The notes: generated by a model not told the origin, from the sequence alone. A DNA stretch of 64,000 nt from Thalassomonas actiniarum (GCF_000948975.2 NZ_CP059735.1:434001-498000), one strand, 5' to 3'. Positions 1 to 9,377 are shown, counted from the stretch's first letter. A program made the numbers and translations.

Positions 1-1088
1 GCGAGAAAAGCCGCAATATTTAAAATAGCAAAGGTGGCCGGCACATTGAAGATACCGGCATTTTTCCCCTGAACCAGTTTTTTATAACCATAATAGGCAC
101 AAGCATAAAAGCCCAGCTGCAGCGCCAATAAAAAATTAAAAATCATGTCTTGTAAGACGATACAAGCGGCAAAGAGCAGGATCAAGGCAAAAGGCACCAG
201 CAAGCGGCAGACCTTATGGGAAAACCACTGCCAGAAAATAGGGTTTTTAAACGGGTTATTGAGCCAGGGCAGGATTTTCATCAGCTGGTAGTTGCCCGCC
301 AGGGTGCGGACCTTGCGGCCAAACTCTTCTTTGACACTATGGCTGGAGCTGTCAAAGGCCAGGGCCTTGTTGGCCATGACCACACGTTTGCCGGCTTTGA
401 CAATGCACATGGGCGTATAGACATCGTCTAAAATGGTGTGTTGTTGCAGCGGCGTAAACAATTGACTGCGGATCATGTAAATGGCACCGGTGACACCGAC
501 CACAGAGTTGATCTGGCCTTCGGCGTGGCGGATGGCTTTTTCATATTTCCAGTAGAGGCCGGGATCTTTGGAAGCACCGTCATCCTGGTTTTGCTCTATC
601 ATCAAATTGCCGGTGACCGCCCCTACCGCTTCATCGCTGAAATGCTGACACATTTGCTCGAGGGCGTCCGGGGCAAAATCCTGGCGTAAATCGGCAAAGG
701 CCACTAACGGGGTTGTGACCTGGGCCATTGCCAGGTTGATTGCCGCGGCTTTACCCCGGTTCTGCTCCTGCTCAATAACGCTCAGGCGCTCAAAATCATA
801 GGCCTTGGCGACTGCCACGGTATTGTCGGTGGAGCCGTCGGAAACCATAATAATATGCAGTTTCTCCAGCGGGTAGCGGGTGGCCAGCAGGTTATCCAGA
901 CGGGCGGTGATCCTGTGTTCGCCATTATAGGCGGCTAACACCACAGTGACCTCGGGGAAATCCTCCGGGGTCATTTCTCTTGATTCCTCGCTGTCATCGA
1001 GCTTGCGGCTGAGCAACATCAGCAGCAGCGGATAGCCTATATAGGCATAAAAAATGACGGCGGCACTGATGAAAAAAATGACTTCCAT
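1..1088 (-). CDS. Glycosyltransferase family 2, membrane-anchored (C-terminus cut by window edge)
   Basis: Reading the minus strand from an ATG at 1088 gives an open frame that runs off the left edge. The N-terminus has one hydrophobic helix (about residues 4-25). It is followed by a GT-A nucleotide-binding start (VTVVLAAYNGE), then VSDGSTDNT and an ADLRQDF segment in the position of the acceptor-side metal motif. Further hydrophobic stretches near the window edge fit C-terminal membrane helices, as in processive or membrane-bound GT2 enzymes. It likely adds sugars at the cytoplasmic face for the exosortase-associated exopolysaccharide. It starts 3 bp after the stop of the upstream deacetylase gene, so the two are probably co-transcribed. 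Family assignment is firm; donor and acceptor are unknown. Confidence 0.88.
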   Translation of the reverse strand, partial: MEVIFFISAAVIFYAYIGYPLLLMLLSRKLDDSEESREMTPEDFPEVTVVLAAYNGEHRITARLDNLLATRYPLEKLHIIMVSDGSTDNTVAVAKAYDFERLSVIEQEQNRGKAAAINLAMAQVTTPLVAFADLRQDFAPDALEQMCQHFSDEAVGAVTGNLMIEQNQDDGASKDPGLYWKYEKAIRHAEGQINSVVGVTGAIYMIRSQLFTPLQQHTILDDVYTPMCIVKAGKRVVMANKALAFDSSSHSVKEEFGRKVRTLAGNYQLMKILPWLNNPFKNPIFWQWFSHKVCRLLVPFALILLFAACIVLQDMIFNFLLALQLGFYACAYYGYKKLVQGKNAGIFNVPATFAILNIAAFL

Positions 1089-1091
1089 AGT

Positions 1092-1856
1092 TTAAACTCT
1101 TATCAACTTACTGCGGATTTTTTCATAATTTTTATTGCCCAACAGACGCTTGGCCAGGGTGAGTACCTGCTGGACGATAATAGCCTTCCAATACAACATG
1201 CCGGTGCCCGAGAGCATATTGGCCAATACCTTGATACTGGTGTTGCTGGTCATGGTGATACGGTTTATCGGCTGTTTTTGCTTGTTATGGCCCAATACCG
1301 AAGTGGCGATATAGGAATAACCTAATTTCTGGTACAGGGGTAATACCTGCTTTAAACCTCTGCCGCCGGGCAGGGCAACGGTATGTACCGGGTGCTGGGT
1401 GGCTGCTTCCACCTTTTGTTTGCTGATCTTCAGCTCCTGCTCCAGTGCTTCTGGCTCCAGGTCCGACATATAGGCATGGGTTTGGCCATGGGCCTGTATG
1501 CTCATGCCTGCCTGGTGCATTTCCAGCAGCTGCTGACCGGACATATAACCCGGGGTGTCTATCCAGTCGCTGGTGATATAAAACTCCGCCAGCATATTGC
1601 GCTTTTTCAGTTCGGGAAAGGCGAAGCTGTAGTTGGAGACATCACCGTCATCGAAGGTGATCACCACGGGCTTTTGATATTCGCCGCTCAGCGCCTGCTC
1701 CAGGGTCACGGCCTGGTACTGGTTGGCCAGCAGGTAATCAAGTTGTGCAACAAATGACTCTCGGGTCACGCTGTAGACGGCATCGAAGCAGCCGTCGCAT
1801 TCCGGGGTGGAATGTATGCCGTGATACATCAGGGAAGTAAAAGAAATCTTGCTCAT
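1092..1856 (-). CDS. Polysaccharide deacetylase (NodB-type, XrtA locus)
   Basis: A 254-residue NodB-homology protein, predicted to remove N- or O-acetyl groups from the exopolysaccharide made by this locus. The N-terminal LMYHGIH signature, the TFDDGD metal/catalytic motif (about residue 68) and an AHGQTHAYM segment carrying the HxxxH zinc ligands are all visible. No signal peptide is evident, so the site of action is uncertain. The gene overlaps the upstream exosortase gene by 4 bp (ATGA junction) and lies 3 bp before the GT2 gene, which indicates translational coupling. It is one of two NodB-type deacetylases in the cluster, the other being at 9378-10382. Substrate and site of modification are not predictable. 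Confidence 0.87.
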   Translation of the reverse strand: MSKISFTSLMYHGIHSTPECDGCFDAVYSVTRESFVAQLDYLLANQYQAVTLEQALSGEYQKPVVITFDDGDVSNYSFAFPELKKRNMLAEFYITSDWIDTPGYMSGQQLLEMHQAGMSIQAHGQTHAYMSDLEPEALEQELKISKQKVEAATQHPVHTVALPGGRGLKQVLPLYQKLGYSYIATSVLGHNKQKQPINRITMTSNTSIKVLANMLSGTGMLYWKAIIVQQVLTLAKRLLGNKNYEKIRSKLIRV

Positions 1857-3355
1857 TGTTTTTCTGTCATAAGTTGTTTGATAAAGTCCCGGTGGGCCGC
1901 CAGGTTGCTGCAGCTAATGTCGCATTCGGTGGCGACAAAATAGGCGTGGTTAATAAACTCCCCTTTAAGCAGGCTGGTAACCGAGGCCAGTTTGACTTTG
2001 GTTAAGCTTGTAGTCAGGAGATCGCCGCTTTGATACCAAAAGCTGTAATAATATTGCCTGGCATTATCGGTGATAATAAAGGTTTTCAGCGCATGATCGG
2101 CGACCTTGTCGGTGATCTCTGCTTTAATGCGATATTTTTTACTCACCGGGCGGTTTTCCGTATTGGTGATGTCCGCGTTTTGATCCCGCATATCATATTC
2201 AAGCAGCATCAGGGTGTGACGGCTACCTTGAACCAGTTCCTGACGGTATTGCTCCCGGCTTGGCGGGGTAAAGTTGTGCATAACCCCCGGCTGATTGCCG
2301 GCCTGATTTCCAAGCTGATTATTTTTTTGGCTGACCAGGCTTGCTGGTGCCTGCTGGTAAAAGTAAGCGGGTATCGCCGCTGCCATGGCTAAAACCGCCA
2401 CAGTGGCCAGTGCCAGCCATTTCTGTCTTGGCTGCAGCGGTTGCGGCGTGATCGCCTGCTCCTTTTGTTCCTGGGTGGTGATATAGGGCAGCAGCAGGAA
2501 ATAAAACAGCATAAAGATACCAAACACTATCCAGCCCAGGCTGTTATGATCGGCGATGATCGGATGTGACATACCATACTGGTGGGCATATAACACGATG
2601 ACTTCTATCCGCACCCAGTTGGCGACAATTGCCAGTACAAAGGCCAGGGTCAGGGAGATCACCTGGGAGCGGGTTTTAAACCGGGATAACTCGCTGTTGA
2701 TCAGGGCGATGGATAAGGCCACCAGAATATAGCGGACACCGCTGCAGCCTTCCGCTACCAAAAAGGTGCCGTTGGGAATGGCGACAGAATTGCCTTCAAT
2801 ATAGGTGGGAATGCCTATCAGCATGCTGATGGTGGCGACGGCATTGGCGGCAATGGCCTGAAAAATGGGAGAGACAATCGACCATGACGGCACGGTAAAA
2901 AACAGCAGCAACAGGGGGATCAGAAACTTTTTCAGGTTGCGATAGCCAAAAACCGCCCCGGTGGCAGCAATCATAAAGCAGGGCATTAAAAAACGTAATA
3001 CCACTTCTATTTTTGCCAGCGAAGCCAGGGCATAAACCAGGGTGAGTCCTGCCAGCAGCAGCAGGAAGCCGATATTGCCTTTGGAGCCCTCGACGGCATA
3101 AGGTTTAGAGCCTATCAGAAAAAGGCTGACCAGTAGCAGTAATGAGCCGTGGGAATAACTGTGGCTGTTGATCCAGGCATCCCAGTATTCGTGGATCTGC
3201 AGTGGATAAAAAACGCTGAATATGGCGATTAATGCCATAAACCATATCAGTATGCTTAAATTTTTAGGTGCTAGATTCAAACCAGGGTTAACCTTATTTA
3301 TTATCAATTGCCGGGAATTCGGGTGAAGGGATAAAAACAAACGGCAAAAAGCCAA
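1853..3355 (-). CDS. xrtA: Exosortase A fused to EpsI domain (XrtA)
   Basis: Polytopic membrane transpeptidase-like enzyme that recognises PEP-CTERM tails, cleaves them and hands the protein on for surface attachment. About eight hydrophobic helices are followed by a soluble C-terminal EpsI-type domain (about residues 320-500). The exosortase catalytic set is visible: Cys204 in AEGCSGVRY, Arg249 in NWVRIE, and His270 in ADHNSLGW. Exosortase A proteins fused to EpsI are known. The open frame begins with a TTG at 3355. A better-supported start may be the TTG at 3280, which has AAGG about 11 bases upstream and lies just before the first helix; no ATG occurs before residue 40. Its substrates are presumably the PEP-CTERM proteins at 18278 and 19553. 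Confidence 0.93.
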   Translation of the reverse strand: MAFCRLFLSLHPNSRQLIINKVNPGLNLAPKNLSILIWFMALIAIFSVFYPLQIHEYWDAWINSHSYSHGSLLLLVSLFLIGSKPYAVEGSKGNIGFLLLLAGLTLVYALASLAKIEVVLRFLMPCFMIAATGAVFGYRNLKKFLIPLLLLFFTVPSWSIVSPIFQAIAANAVATISMLIGIPTYIEGNSVAIPNGTFLVAEGCSGVRYILVALSIALINSELSRFKTRSQVISLTLAFVLAIVANWVRIEVIVLYAHQYGMSHPIIADHNSLGWIVFGIFMLFYFLLLPYITTQEQKEQAITPQPLQPRQKWLALATVAVLAMAAAIPAYFYQQAPASLVSQKNNQLGNQAGNQPGVMHNFTPPSREQYRQELVQGSRHTLMLLEYDMRDQNADITNTENRPVSKKYRIKAEITDKVADHALKTFIITDNARQYYYSFWYQSGDLLTTSLTKVKLASVTSLLKGEFINHAYFVATECDISCSNLAAHRDFIKQLMTEKQ

Positions 3356-3688
3356 ACAGGGCCTTTGCTGATACAGCAGACGTTTTTGCTACCGGGTTTA
3401 TTATTCATCTTGTTGGTATCGTCCTGCCAGCCAAATCATCATAACCTCAGGAGAATTGTCCTTTATTTCGGGTTATGGTGCCAATTCCTTCATTTATTGC
3501 TCTTGGTTATTCTTTTGCCAGTTTTCTGGCTAACAGTCTTGTTAACTGTTTTATCTGCTGCTTTGTTAACAGCAAGAGCAAGTTAGTAACCACAATCCGG
3601 TCTAGTATAAAATGTTTTAATATCCAGAGCCAGAGATAGATGATTTTGGCAGATATTTTCATTTTCTATATCAAGCTGCTGATAAATA
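3356..3688. other. Intergenic gap inside the exopolysaccharide cluster
   Basis: A 333-bp stretch separates the exosortase gene from the upstream fusion-protein gene and is the largest break in an otherwise tightly packed minus-strand cluster. I see no convincing gene. A short TTG-started plus-strand frame (3365-3586) is highly hydrophobic, has no recognisable domain and no good ribosome site. The region is AT-rich with repeated GTTAAC words near 3538-3570. It may hold a secondary promoter for xrtA, but no clear -35/-10 or -24/-12 element was found. Confidence 0.5.
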
Positions 3689-5383
3689 TTATTTTTTTCC
3701 TAGCTTAAACTTATTCGCCAGCACGTCTATGATTTGCAGCTCACCGGTTTTATTAAAGGTATGGGTTGCCAGCAGGTTCTTGTGCCAGTTGGGTTTCACC
3801 TGGGAAACCGTGACTTCGCTATATTGTTCGGGGGTCAGGCAGGTAATATGATTTAAGTTAAAGCCGTAACCGTATCTGTGGGCACAATTTTGCGATGGCC
3901 GGTACAAGTTGCCGTTCATTTCAAAAATAGCGCCGGCGGGACGGGCTTTCCTGACATCGGAAATGACCGGGTTTTGTCGGTGGGCCTGCCAGTTGGTGGT
4001 GCGAAAATCATCACTGTAAAAGATAAACAGCTCATCCATGGAAGAGGCGCCTCTGGTTTCCACCATGTTGGCAAATAACCACCATTTGCCCTGGTGACAA
4101 TATAAGGTGGTATCGACGGCATAAACGTTTTCCATCAGGTTCATCTGCCATTGCCATTTAAAGGGGAACTCGCTGCTTTTATACAGCTCTATGGTGCGGT
4201 TGGAGGCGGTTTCCGGGATCATATAGTAATCCCCGTCAACCATAAAAACATAGGGGTAGGACAGGTGGTGATCTTTTTCCAGTACCTTGACCGGGAATTG
4301 ATAATTGCCCTGGCGATCCATTTCAATGACGGAAATATGGCCTTTTTTGCTGGCCTGCATAAATTCTTCAATGAAAATATAATATTTGTCATTGGCAAAA
4401 ATTATATGGGGGTCTGCCCAAAACCTGTCTCTGGGGGGCATGATTTTTTTATAGCGCCTGAAGCTTGTCGACAGGGCGGGCTTAAGATCATAAAGCAAAA
4501 ACCACTGCTGGTAATATAAGCTTTTATTGAAGAAAATATTGAGCTTATCCAGCAGTTTTTTGCCGGTTAGTTTGAATTTTTCTTTTGCCGTCGGGGTATT
4601 GAAAGCGCGGTTGGTATTAAATTCAGGGTGCAGGTTATCGGCGTTTATTCTTTGATAAAAGGCCTGTTCTCCCCGGTGATAGAGCTCATTTAGTACCCTG
4701 GGTACAAAGGTTGACGCTTTCCAGTATTCGGCGTTTTTGTTATGGGTAAAGGCCATATGATCTGTTGCCGAATGGGAGCGGTATAATATCAGATCATTTT
4801 CGTTCTCCGGGGTGAGTTTGAGCAGCATAACCCCGGTGCTTTCCGACCAGTCACCCAAGCTCTGCCAGTAACTCGGGGCACCGGCCCGGCTGATTTGGTT
4901 GTCGGTATGATGAAGTGACCAGATGCCGTGCCTGGCGGCGGTTAATACCCCGTCGGTCAAACCTTTGGCATGGTCGCAGATGATCACATCGAGCGAGGCC
5001 TGACCGATGGTTTTAAGATCGTGTTCACTAAGCTCATGGTTTGCTGCCGGCCATGAGGGGGTAATGCCCGTGATCCGGGCCAGCACCGGGCGCAAATCTA
5101 CCCTGGCTCTGGCATCGGCAACTTGCGGGTGTTTTTCCATCAGGGCGCGATAAGTGATATCGGCCACTTTATTGGTCAAGGCCAGACAAAGTTTTTTACT
5201 TTTCTCAACCAGCTCGGTTTTAAGTTGCACCTGATTGTTTATTCCCGGATTTTCAGGCTTGAGAATAACCAGCTCGACCTGGGCATAATCACTTTCAAGC
5301 AGCCGCTGCACGGTTTTGGCAAACCAGGCATCGACCTGGTAGCTTTTGATTAATAATCCGATTTTTAATCTATTTTCTTTCAT
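3689..5383 (-). CDS. Formyltransferase-like / GINT1-type beta-propeller fusion protein
   Basis: A 564-residue protein with two parts. Residues about 1-230 resemble a formyltransferase-like Rossmann fold (ICDHAKGLTDGVL, then GIWSLHHTDN and GAPSYWQ, comparable to the region of methionyl-tRNA formyltransferases that follows the catalytic loop). Residues about 310-560 resemble the five-bladed propeller domain named after plant glucosamine inositolphosphorylceramide transferase N-termini (FWADPHIIF, YYIFIEEF, SYPYVFMVDGDYYMIPE). The HxSLLP triad of true formyltransferases appears altered to WSLHHTD. In this locus it probably modifies a sugar or is glycosyltransferase-like; the actual reaction is unknown. 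It overlaps the ligase gene upstream by 4 bp, so it is co-translated with it. Confidence 0.72.
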   Translation of the reverse strand: MKENRLKIGLLIKSYQVDAWFAKTVQRLLESDYAQVELVILKPENPGINNQVQLKTELVEKSKKLCLALTNKVADITYRALMEKHPQVADARARVDLRPVLARITGITPSWPAANHELSEHDLKTIGQASLDVIICDHAKGLTDGVLTAARHGIWSLHHTDNQISRAGAPSYWQSLGDWSESTGVMLLKLTPENENDLILYRSHSATDHMAFTHNKNAEYWKASTFVPRVLNELYHRGEQAFYQRINADNLHPEFNTNRAFNTPTAKEKFKLTGKKLLDKLNIFFNKSLYYQQWFLLYDLKPALSTSFRRYKKIMPPRDRFWADPHIIFANDKYYIFIEEFMQASKKGHISVIEMDRQGNYQFPVKVLEKDHHLSYPYVFMVDGDYYMIPETASNRTIELYKSSEFPFKWQWQMNLMENVYAVDTTLYCHQGKWWLFANMVETRGASSMDELFIFYSDDFRTTNWQAHRQNPVISDVRKARPAGAIFEMNGNLYRPSQNCAHRYGYGFNLNHITCLTPEQYSEVTVSQVKPNWHKNLLATHTFNKTGELQIIDVLANKFKLGKK

Positions 5384-6669
5384 CGCAATCTTTTATTGTT
5401 ACGTTTTTTAGGGCCGACAGGCGGCGGCCCCTTCGAGAGTTGCTGCAGTTTGATCAGCATGCCTACCAGGGTCCAGTAGATAAACACGACCGAATAATGC
5501 GAAAAACGATCGCCAAACATATTGCCCACCATCATGCCCAGGGTCGCCAACAGCACCGCCAGGGCGATGGCTTTATGGGCAGGGTCGGTGGCATTCTTAT
5601 AGGCGTACCTGGCGAGTTTATAATTGGCATAAACCAGGGTGAGCAGGAGAAACATGCCGATTGCCCCGCCTTCGACTATGGTTTTGACAAAATAGTTATG
5701 GGTATCCATACCGGTTTTATTGATTTCCGGACTGCGCCAGCTGCGGTAGCCATAACCCCAAATCGGCGATTCCTGGGCTTTTTCAAAGGCGGCTTCCCAG
5801 AAAACAAAACGTGAAGCCGCGCTGGCATCCCGATCGCTTTCATCGGAACTGATACTCGAGAAACGCTCTACTACGGAAACCGGCATAATTACCGGCAGGC
5901 TAAGGGTGAACAACACCAGTACCAGGGTCAGTTTGCCCTTTTTCTCCTTGATCAGATAAAAATACAGTCCCGCCAGAATCATCGCCAGATATGCTCCCCG
6001 GGAATAGGTCAGGGTGAGTGAGATACCCGAGCACGCCAGGGCCAGGTAGGTAAAGTATCGCACCCACTTTTTCCTGGATTTATAGAAGGTTACCAGCGCC
6101 AGCAACAACAAGGTGGTGGTGACCAGATAAGCCCCGAGTTCATTGGAGCCTAATCCTTCCATCGGACCGTTTACCCTTAAATCATCGGAGTAATGCCAGC
6201 GGGCCACCGACTTGTATTGGGAATAAACCAGGCGGAACACATAAGGCATAGGCAGGATAAGGGCGATAATAATCTTTTCAACGTCTTCAACCCGGGTGAT
6301 GCTTCTTTGCACTATATAGGTCAGGCACAGGATAAAAACAAAATCTTTTAAGGCGTTAGCCGAGCCCTCTATCGGATTGCTGAGGTTGGCCATCATCAAC
6401 AGCAAAGAGCAAAACAAATAAAGGATGAAATAGAGTAATTTCTTATTGGGGACATAACTCCAGTCAATTTTTTCTTTACTCTTTAAGCAAAAGATAAATG
6501 CCAGGACAAAGAAAACATTAACAAAGTTTATGCCGCCGGGTAACGGCGGGAAAAATTTGGTGACCACGTTACGCAGTGGCAGGAAAAACAAGAAAATAAG
6601 CAAAGGCCAGTTGGTAAATCCCTGGTCGGCGGCTTGTTGTCGTTTATTTACAGGTCTCATAGCTTCCAA
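5380..6669 (-). CDS. O-antigen ligase/polymerase-like membrane protein (Wzy/WaaL family)
   Basis: A 429-residue polytopic protein with roughly eleven or twelve hydrophobic segments and the Wzy_C-type periplasmic region. The characteristic LTYSRGAYLAM segment sits at the start of that region, and a large loop contains YGYRSWRSPEINKTGMDTHNYFV, where the His-Asn-Tyr cluster corresponds to the conserved H of WaaL-like ligases. In exosortase A loci a protein of this class is annotated as a putative O-glycosylation ligase; by family it would polymerise repeat units or transfer glycan to an acceptor on the periplasmic face. It overlaps the downstream fusion gene by 4 bp and is one base from the flippase gene stop, so it sits in the same transcription unit. 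Confidence 0.88.
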   Translation of the reverse strand: MEAMRPVNKRQQAADQGFTNWPLLIFLFFLPLRNVVTKFFPPLPGGINFVNVFFVLAFIFCLKSKEKIDWSYVPNKKLLYFILYLFCSLLLMMANLSNPIEGSANALKDFVFILCLTYIVQRSITRVEDVEKIIIALILPMPYVFRLVYSQYKSVARWHYSDDLRVNGPMEGLGSNELGAYLVTTTLLLLALVTFYKSRKKWVRYFTYLALACSGISLTLTYSRGAYLAMILAGLYFYLIKEKKGKLTLVLVLFTLSLPVIMPVSVVERFSSISSDESDRDASAASRFVFWEAAFEKAQESPIWGYGYRSWRSPEINKTGMDTHNYFVKTIVEGGAIGMFLLLTLVYANYKLARYAYKNATDPAHKAIALAVLLATLGMMVGNMFGDRFSHYSVVFIYWTLVGMLIKLQQLSKGPPPVGPKKRNNKRLR

Positions 6670-6670
6670 T

Positions 6671-8152
6671 TTATAACGGCTTAACCGCTTGTTTGGCGCC
6701 GGGATTGCGCTTTAACAAGGAGTTAAATAAAAAGAGGGTTAAGGGTTTTTCAAATAAGACAAATACCAGGCAAAAATAAACCACCCCGGCGCCGACCTTA
6801 AGGCCTAGCTGGATAACATTGATGTCATGCTGGATATAAGGCGACAGCAGCAGGAAAACTCCGGCATATAAACAGCTGCGCAGAAAAATATAAAAATTGA
6901 CTCTTATCGTAAGGGTGCTTGAGCCGAAATAGGCAAAGCTGGCGGCAATGCAGGCATAACTGATGGTGGTGGTGATGGCTGCTGCCGTTAACCCGTAGAG
7001 GGGGATAAAAACAAGGTTGAGGATCAGGTTTAATACCGCACTGAAAATAACCGAGTAAAACATGGTCATCGAGGCTTTTTTAATTTTTAACCCGGCGGAA
7101 AATAACGGCATCGCGGACTGCACCAGCACTCCCATGGCAATCAGGGGCAGGAGGTAGGCATAAGCGATATATTCGTCGGTGGTGAGCAAGGCAAACAATT
7201 CTTTTGATACCACCCAGAGGCTGATAATGATAATGGGGTAGATCAGCAGCAAGCCGTTAAAAATCCGGTTTAATAAGGCTTCGGTTGCTTCCCGGCCGTG
7301 TTCATTCCAGGTTTTAAGATAAGCGGGCACTATTGCCGTGGTCAGCCCGCCGATGATCAAGGCCGCCAGCATAGTTGCCATATTGTAATAGGCGGAATAA
7401 TAGCCGAGATATCTGGCTTCCATAAAGTATTTGATCAGGTAGCGATCGATAAAGGCGTGCAGCATACTGACCATTTCCAGCCCCAGCAGCGGAATGCTGA
7501 ACAGCAATAGGGGTTTATAGATCTTGGATGAGACCTTGGACAAGCTGATGCCGGTAAACAGTTTGTGCTTTTGGGCAATAATCAGGGTCAGGGAAAGCAC
7601 GATAATTTCGGCTACCAGGAAACCATAGATAAAGCCTTTGGCGGAAGCCAAAATGACGACTACCGTGGATAAGGTAAAGGTCATAGTGATCACTTTGCTG
7701 ATGATCCTGATTTTAGCCACCAGCGGGCTTTCCTGTTCGCTGATAAAGTAATTGACGATAAAGTTCCTGATTTGTTCGCCAAAGGCCAGGAAAATCACGA
7801 TAAGTACGGTATCTATATGGTTTGACGGAATATAATCCAGTTGATACAGGAGCAGGGAAAGCGCCATAAACGTCAGGCATAATGCCAGCGGACCGAGTAG
7901 GGCTAAATAAGTGATGTTGCTGATAAAGGTGGTTTTTTCATAGTCTTCGCGATAGCGGATAATACCGTGCTGTATGCCTAATTTGCCGAAGGAAGCGAGC
8001 ATGCTTAGACTCACCGTGATCAGCCCTAAGGTGCCGTATTCTTCCGTGGATAAGGATTTGGTTAAAACAGGAAAGGAAATTAAACCAGCAAAAATCATAA
8101 ATAGCTGAAATAATGAATAAATCATGCTGTGTTTAATGAGCTGATTGGACAA
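6671..8152 (-). CDS. Polysaccharide flippase (Wzx/MATE-like), TTG start
   Basis: Lipid-linked oligosaccharide exporter with about 12-14 hydrophobic helices (first at about MIYSLFQLFMIFAG), typical of the polysaccharide_synt/Wzx family. The open frame extends upstream to 8425, but that would overlap the ATP-grasp gene by 250 bp and give a basic, unconserved N-terminus. I choose the TTG at 8152 because AAAAGGAAA lies about 9 bases upstream and it starts just after the ATP-grasp stop; ATG 8125 is an alternative. The resulting 493 residues match the family size. It would flip repeat units to the periplasm for the adjacent Wzy/WaaL-like enzyme. Confidence 0.87.
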   Translation of the reverse strand: MSNQLIKHSMIYSLFQLFMIFAGLISFPVLTKSLSTEEYGTLGLITVSLSMLASFGKLGIQHGIIRYREDYEKTTFISNITYLALLGPLALCLTFMALSLLLYQLDYIPSNHIDTVLIVIFLAFGEQIRNFIVNYFISEQESPLVAKIRIISKVITMTFTLSTVVVILASAKGFIYGFLVAEIIVLSLTLIIAQKHKLFTGISLSKVSSKIYKPLLLFSIPLLGLEMVSMLHAFIDRYLIKYFMEARYLGYYSAYYNMATMLAALIIGGLTTAIVPAYLKTWNEHGREATEALLNRIFNGLLLIYPIIIISLWVVSKELFALLTTDEYIAYAYLLPLIAMGVLVQSAMPLFSAGLKIKKASMTMFYSVIFSAVLNLILNLVFIPLYGLTAAAITTTISYACIAASFAYFGSSTLTIRVNFYIFLRSCLYAGVFLLLSPYIQHDINVIQLGLKVGAGVVYFCLVFVLFEKPLTLFLFNSLLKRNPGAKQAVKPL

Positions 8153-8175
8153 CGGAAAGTTTCCTTTTTTAAATA

Positions 8176-9357
8176 TTATTTTTTTGGCTGAAATAAACCG
8201 GATAAGGAAATCATGATAAACTTTCTCACCGATGCGATAAAGGGTTTTAGATCGCCAGGGTCGAAATAGGCGAAAGAGCGGGCTTTGCTTATATCTTTGA
8301 GCCAGGGCAAGAGGCTGAGTTTGCCGCTTTTTCGTTTGCGGATAAAGGAGCCGAAATCCCGGGTAAAATCGAGCCAGTACACCCCGTCTTTTTGTTCGCT
8401 GAGGCAGGGGGGCAGTGTTGCGCACTCCGTGGTGAGCTGATAGGCAAGATAATTGATGTCTAAGCCGGCATCTTTAAATAGCTGGTTGTGATAAAAGGTG
8501 CGGATATTGAGCTCGATAAAAATAAAACTCTCTGTTGCACTGTCATAAGCAAATTCCAGCGTGGCAAAACCGCGATACCCTATGGCTTCAAGAAAATCAC
8601 TGACGGTTTGCTTTAATTTTTCCTGATGTTCGCTGACCCCGAAACAGGTCACGCCATAGTCGGGTAAATACTGGCGGATTTTTTTGCCGGAATAAATGAC
8701 CCTGACTTTGCCGCTTTGATCGGAGAAGCTGGTCACCACATAAATATTGCCGTCACCGCTGGGCACGATACTCTGTGCCACTACCCGGGTTTCCAGCTCG
8801 GGATAGCGGGCGATAAAGTCTTTTAGCTCCCGATGGCTGTTGACGACGACATTCTTGCCGGGAAAGGCCTTATCAAAGGTGAGGTCGGGTTTGATGATCA
8901 CCGGATAGTTTAAGCTTTTCGTCAGGGCAGCCAGTTCTCCCGCCGTTTTACTGTAACGGGTGTCGGGGATGGAAAAGTTGTGCTCATTGCAGATATCTGC
9001 GGTGGCCTGTTTGGCGAGGAAACGCCAGTAAAGCTCCTTGCTTGGCGTGGTCAGTAAAAAATAGGGAGCAAACAGCTCGCTGTGTCCGGCCAGGATTTCG
9101 GCAAATTGATCTGTGGTACAAATGAGCACGGGTTTATGGCCGGCTTTGTCCCGTGCAGTACTCAGCGCCCGGCAGGCGGTAAAGACTTGTTGGGCGTCAA
9201 AGCTGTCGGGAAGTTTTTCTACGGCGCTCAGATACCTGGAATATCTGCCCAGATCATCGCTGTCATGGTAAATGCCGGCAACCTTTAAATCCCTGCAGCC
9301 GAGAGAGCGGGTAACCGCCAGGCCGTTGACCCCCAGGCCTAAGACTATTGCATCCAT
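8176..9357 (-). CDS. ATP-grasp family carboxylate-amine ligase-like protein
   Basis: A 393-residue protein with an N-terminal Rossmann-like segment (IVLGLGVNGLAVTRSLG) followed by an ATP-grasp core: YPVIIKPDL (ATP-binding Lys), GFATLEFAYD, and FIELNIRTFYHNQL, where the Glu and Asn fit the metal ligands. ATP-grasp proteins of this shape join a carboxylate to an amine. In an exopolysaccharide cluster a plausible job is adding an amino acid or similar group to a uronic acid or amino sugar, but that is inference from context. Stop and start spacing to the neighbours is 20-25 bp on either side, in line with operon membership. Confidence 0.78.
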   Translation of the reverse strand: MDAIVLGLGVNGLAVTRSLGCRDLKVAGIYHDSDDLGRYSRYLSAVEKLPDSFDAQQVFTACRALSTARDKAGHKPVLICTTDQFAEILAGHSELFAPYFLLTTPSKELYWRFLAKQATADICNEHNFSIPDTRYSKTAGELAALTKSLNYPVIIKPDLTFDKAFPGKNVVVNSHRELKDFIARYPELETRVVAQSIVPSGDGNIYVVTSFSDQSGKVRVIYSGKKIRQYLPDYGVTCFGVSEHQEKLKQTVSDFLEAIGYRGFATLEFAYDSATESFIFIELNIRTFYHNQLFKDAGLDINYLAYQLTTECATLPPCLSEQKDGVYWLDFTRDFGSFIRKRKSGKLSLLPWLKDISKARSFAYFDPGDLKPFIASVRKFIMISLSGLFQPKK

Positions 9358-9377
9358 ACTTAAATTCTATCCATAGC

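Noticed and set aside
3365-3586. Short hydrophobic plus-strand frame before the exosortase gene
   Set aside because: Starts with TTG, lacks a ribosome site and any recognisable motif, and lies opposite the upstream region of xrtA; probably chance.
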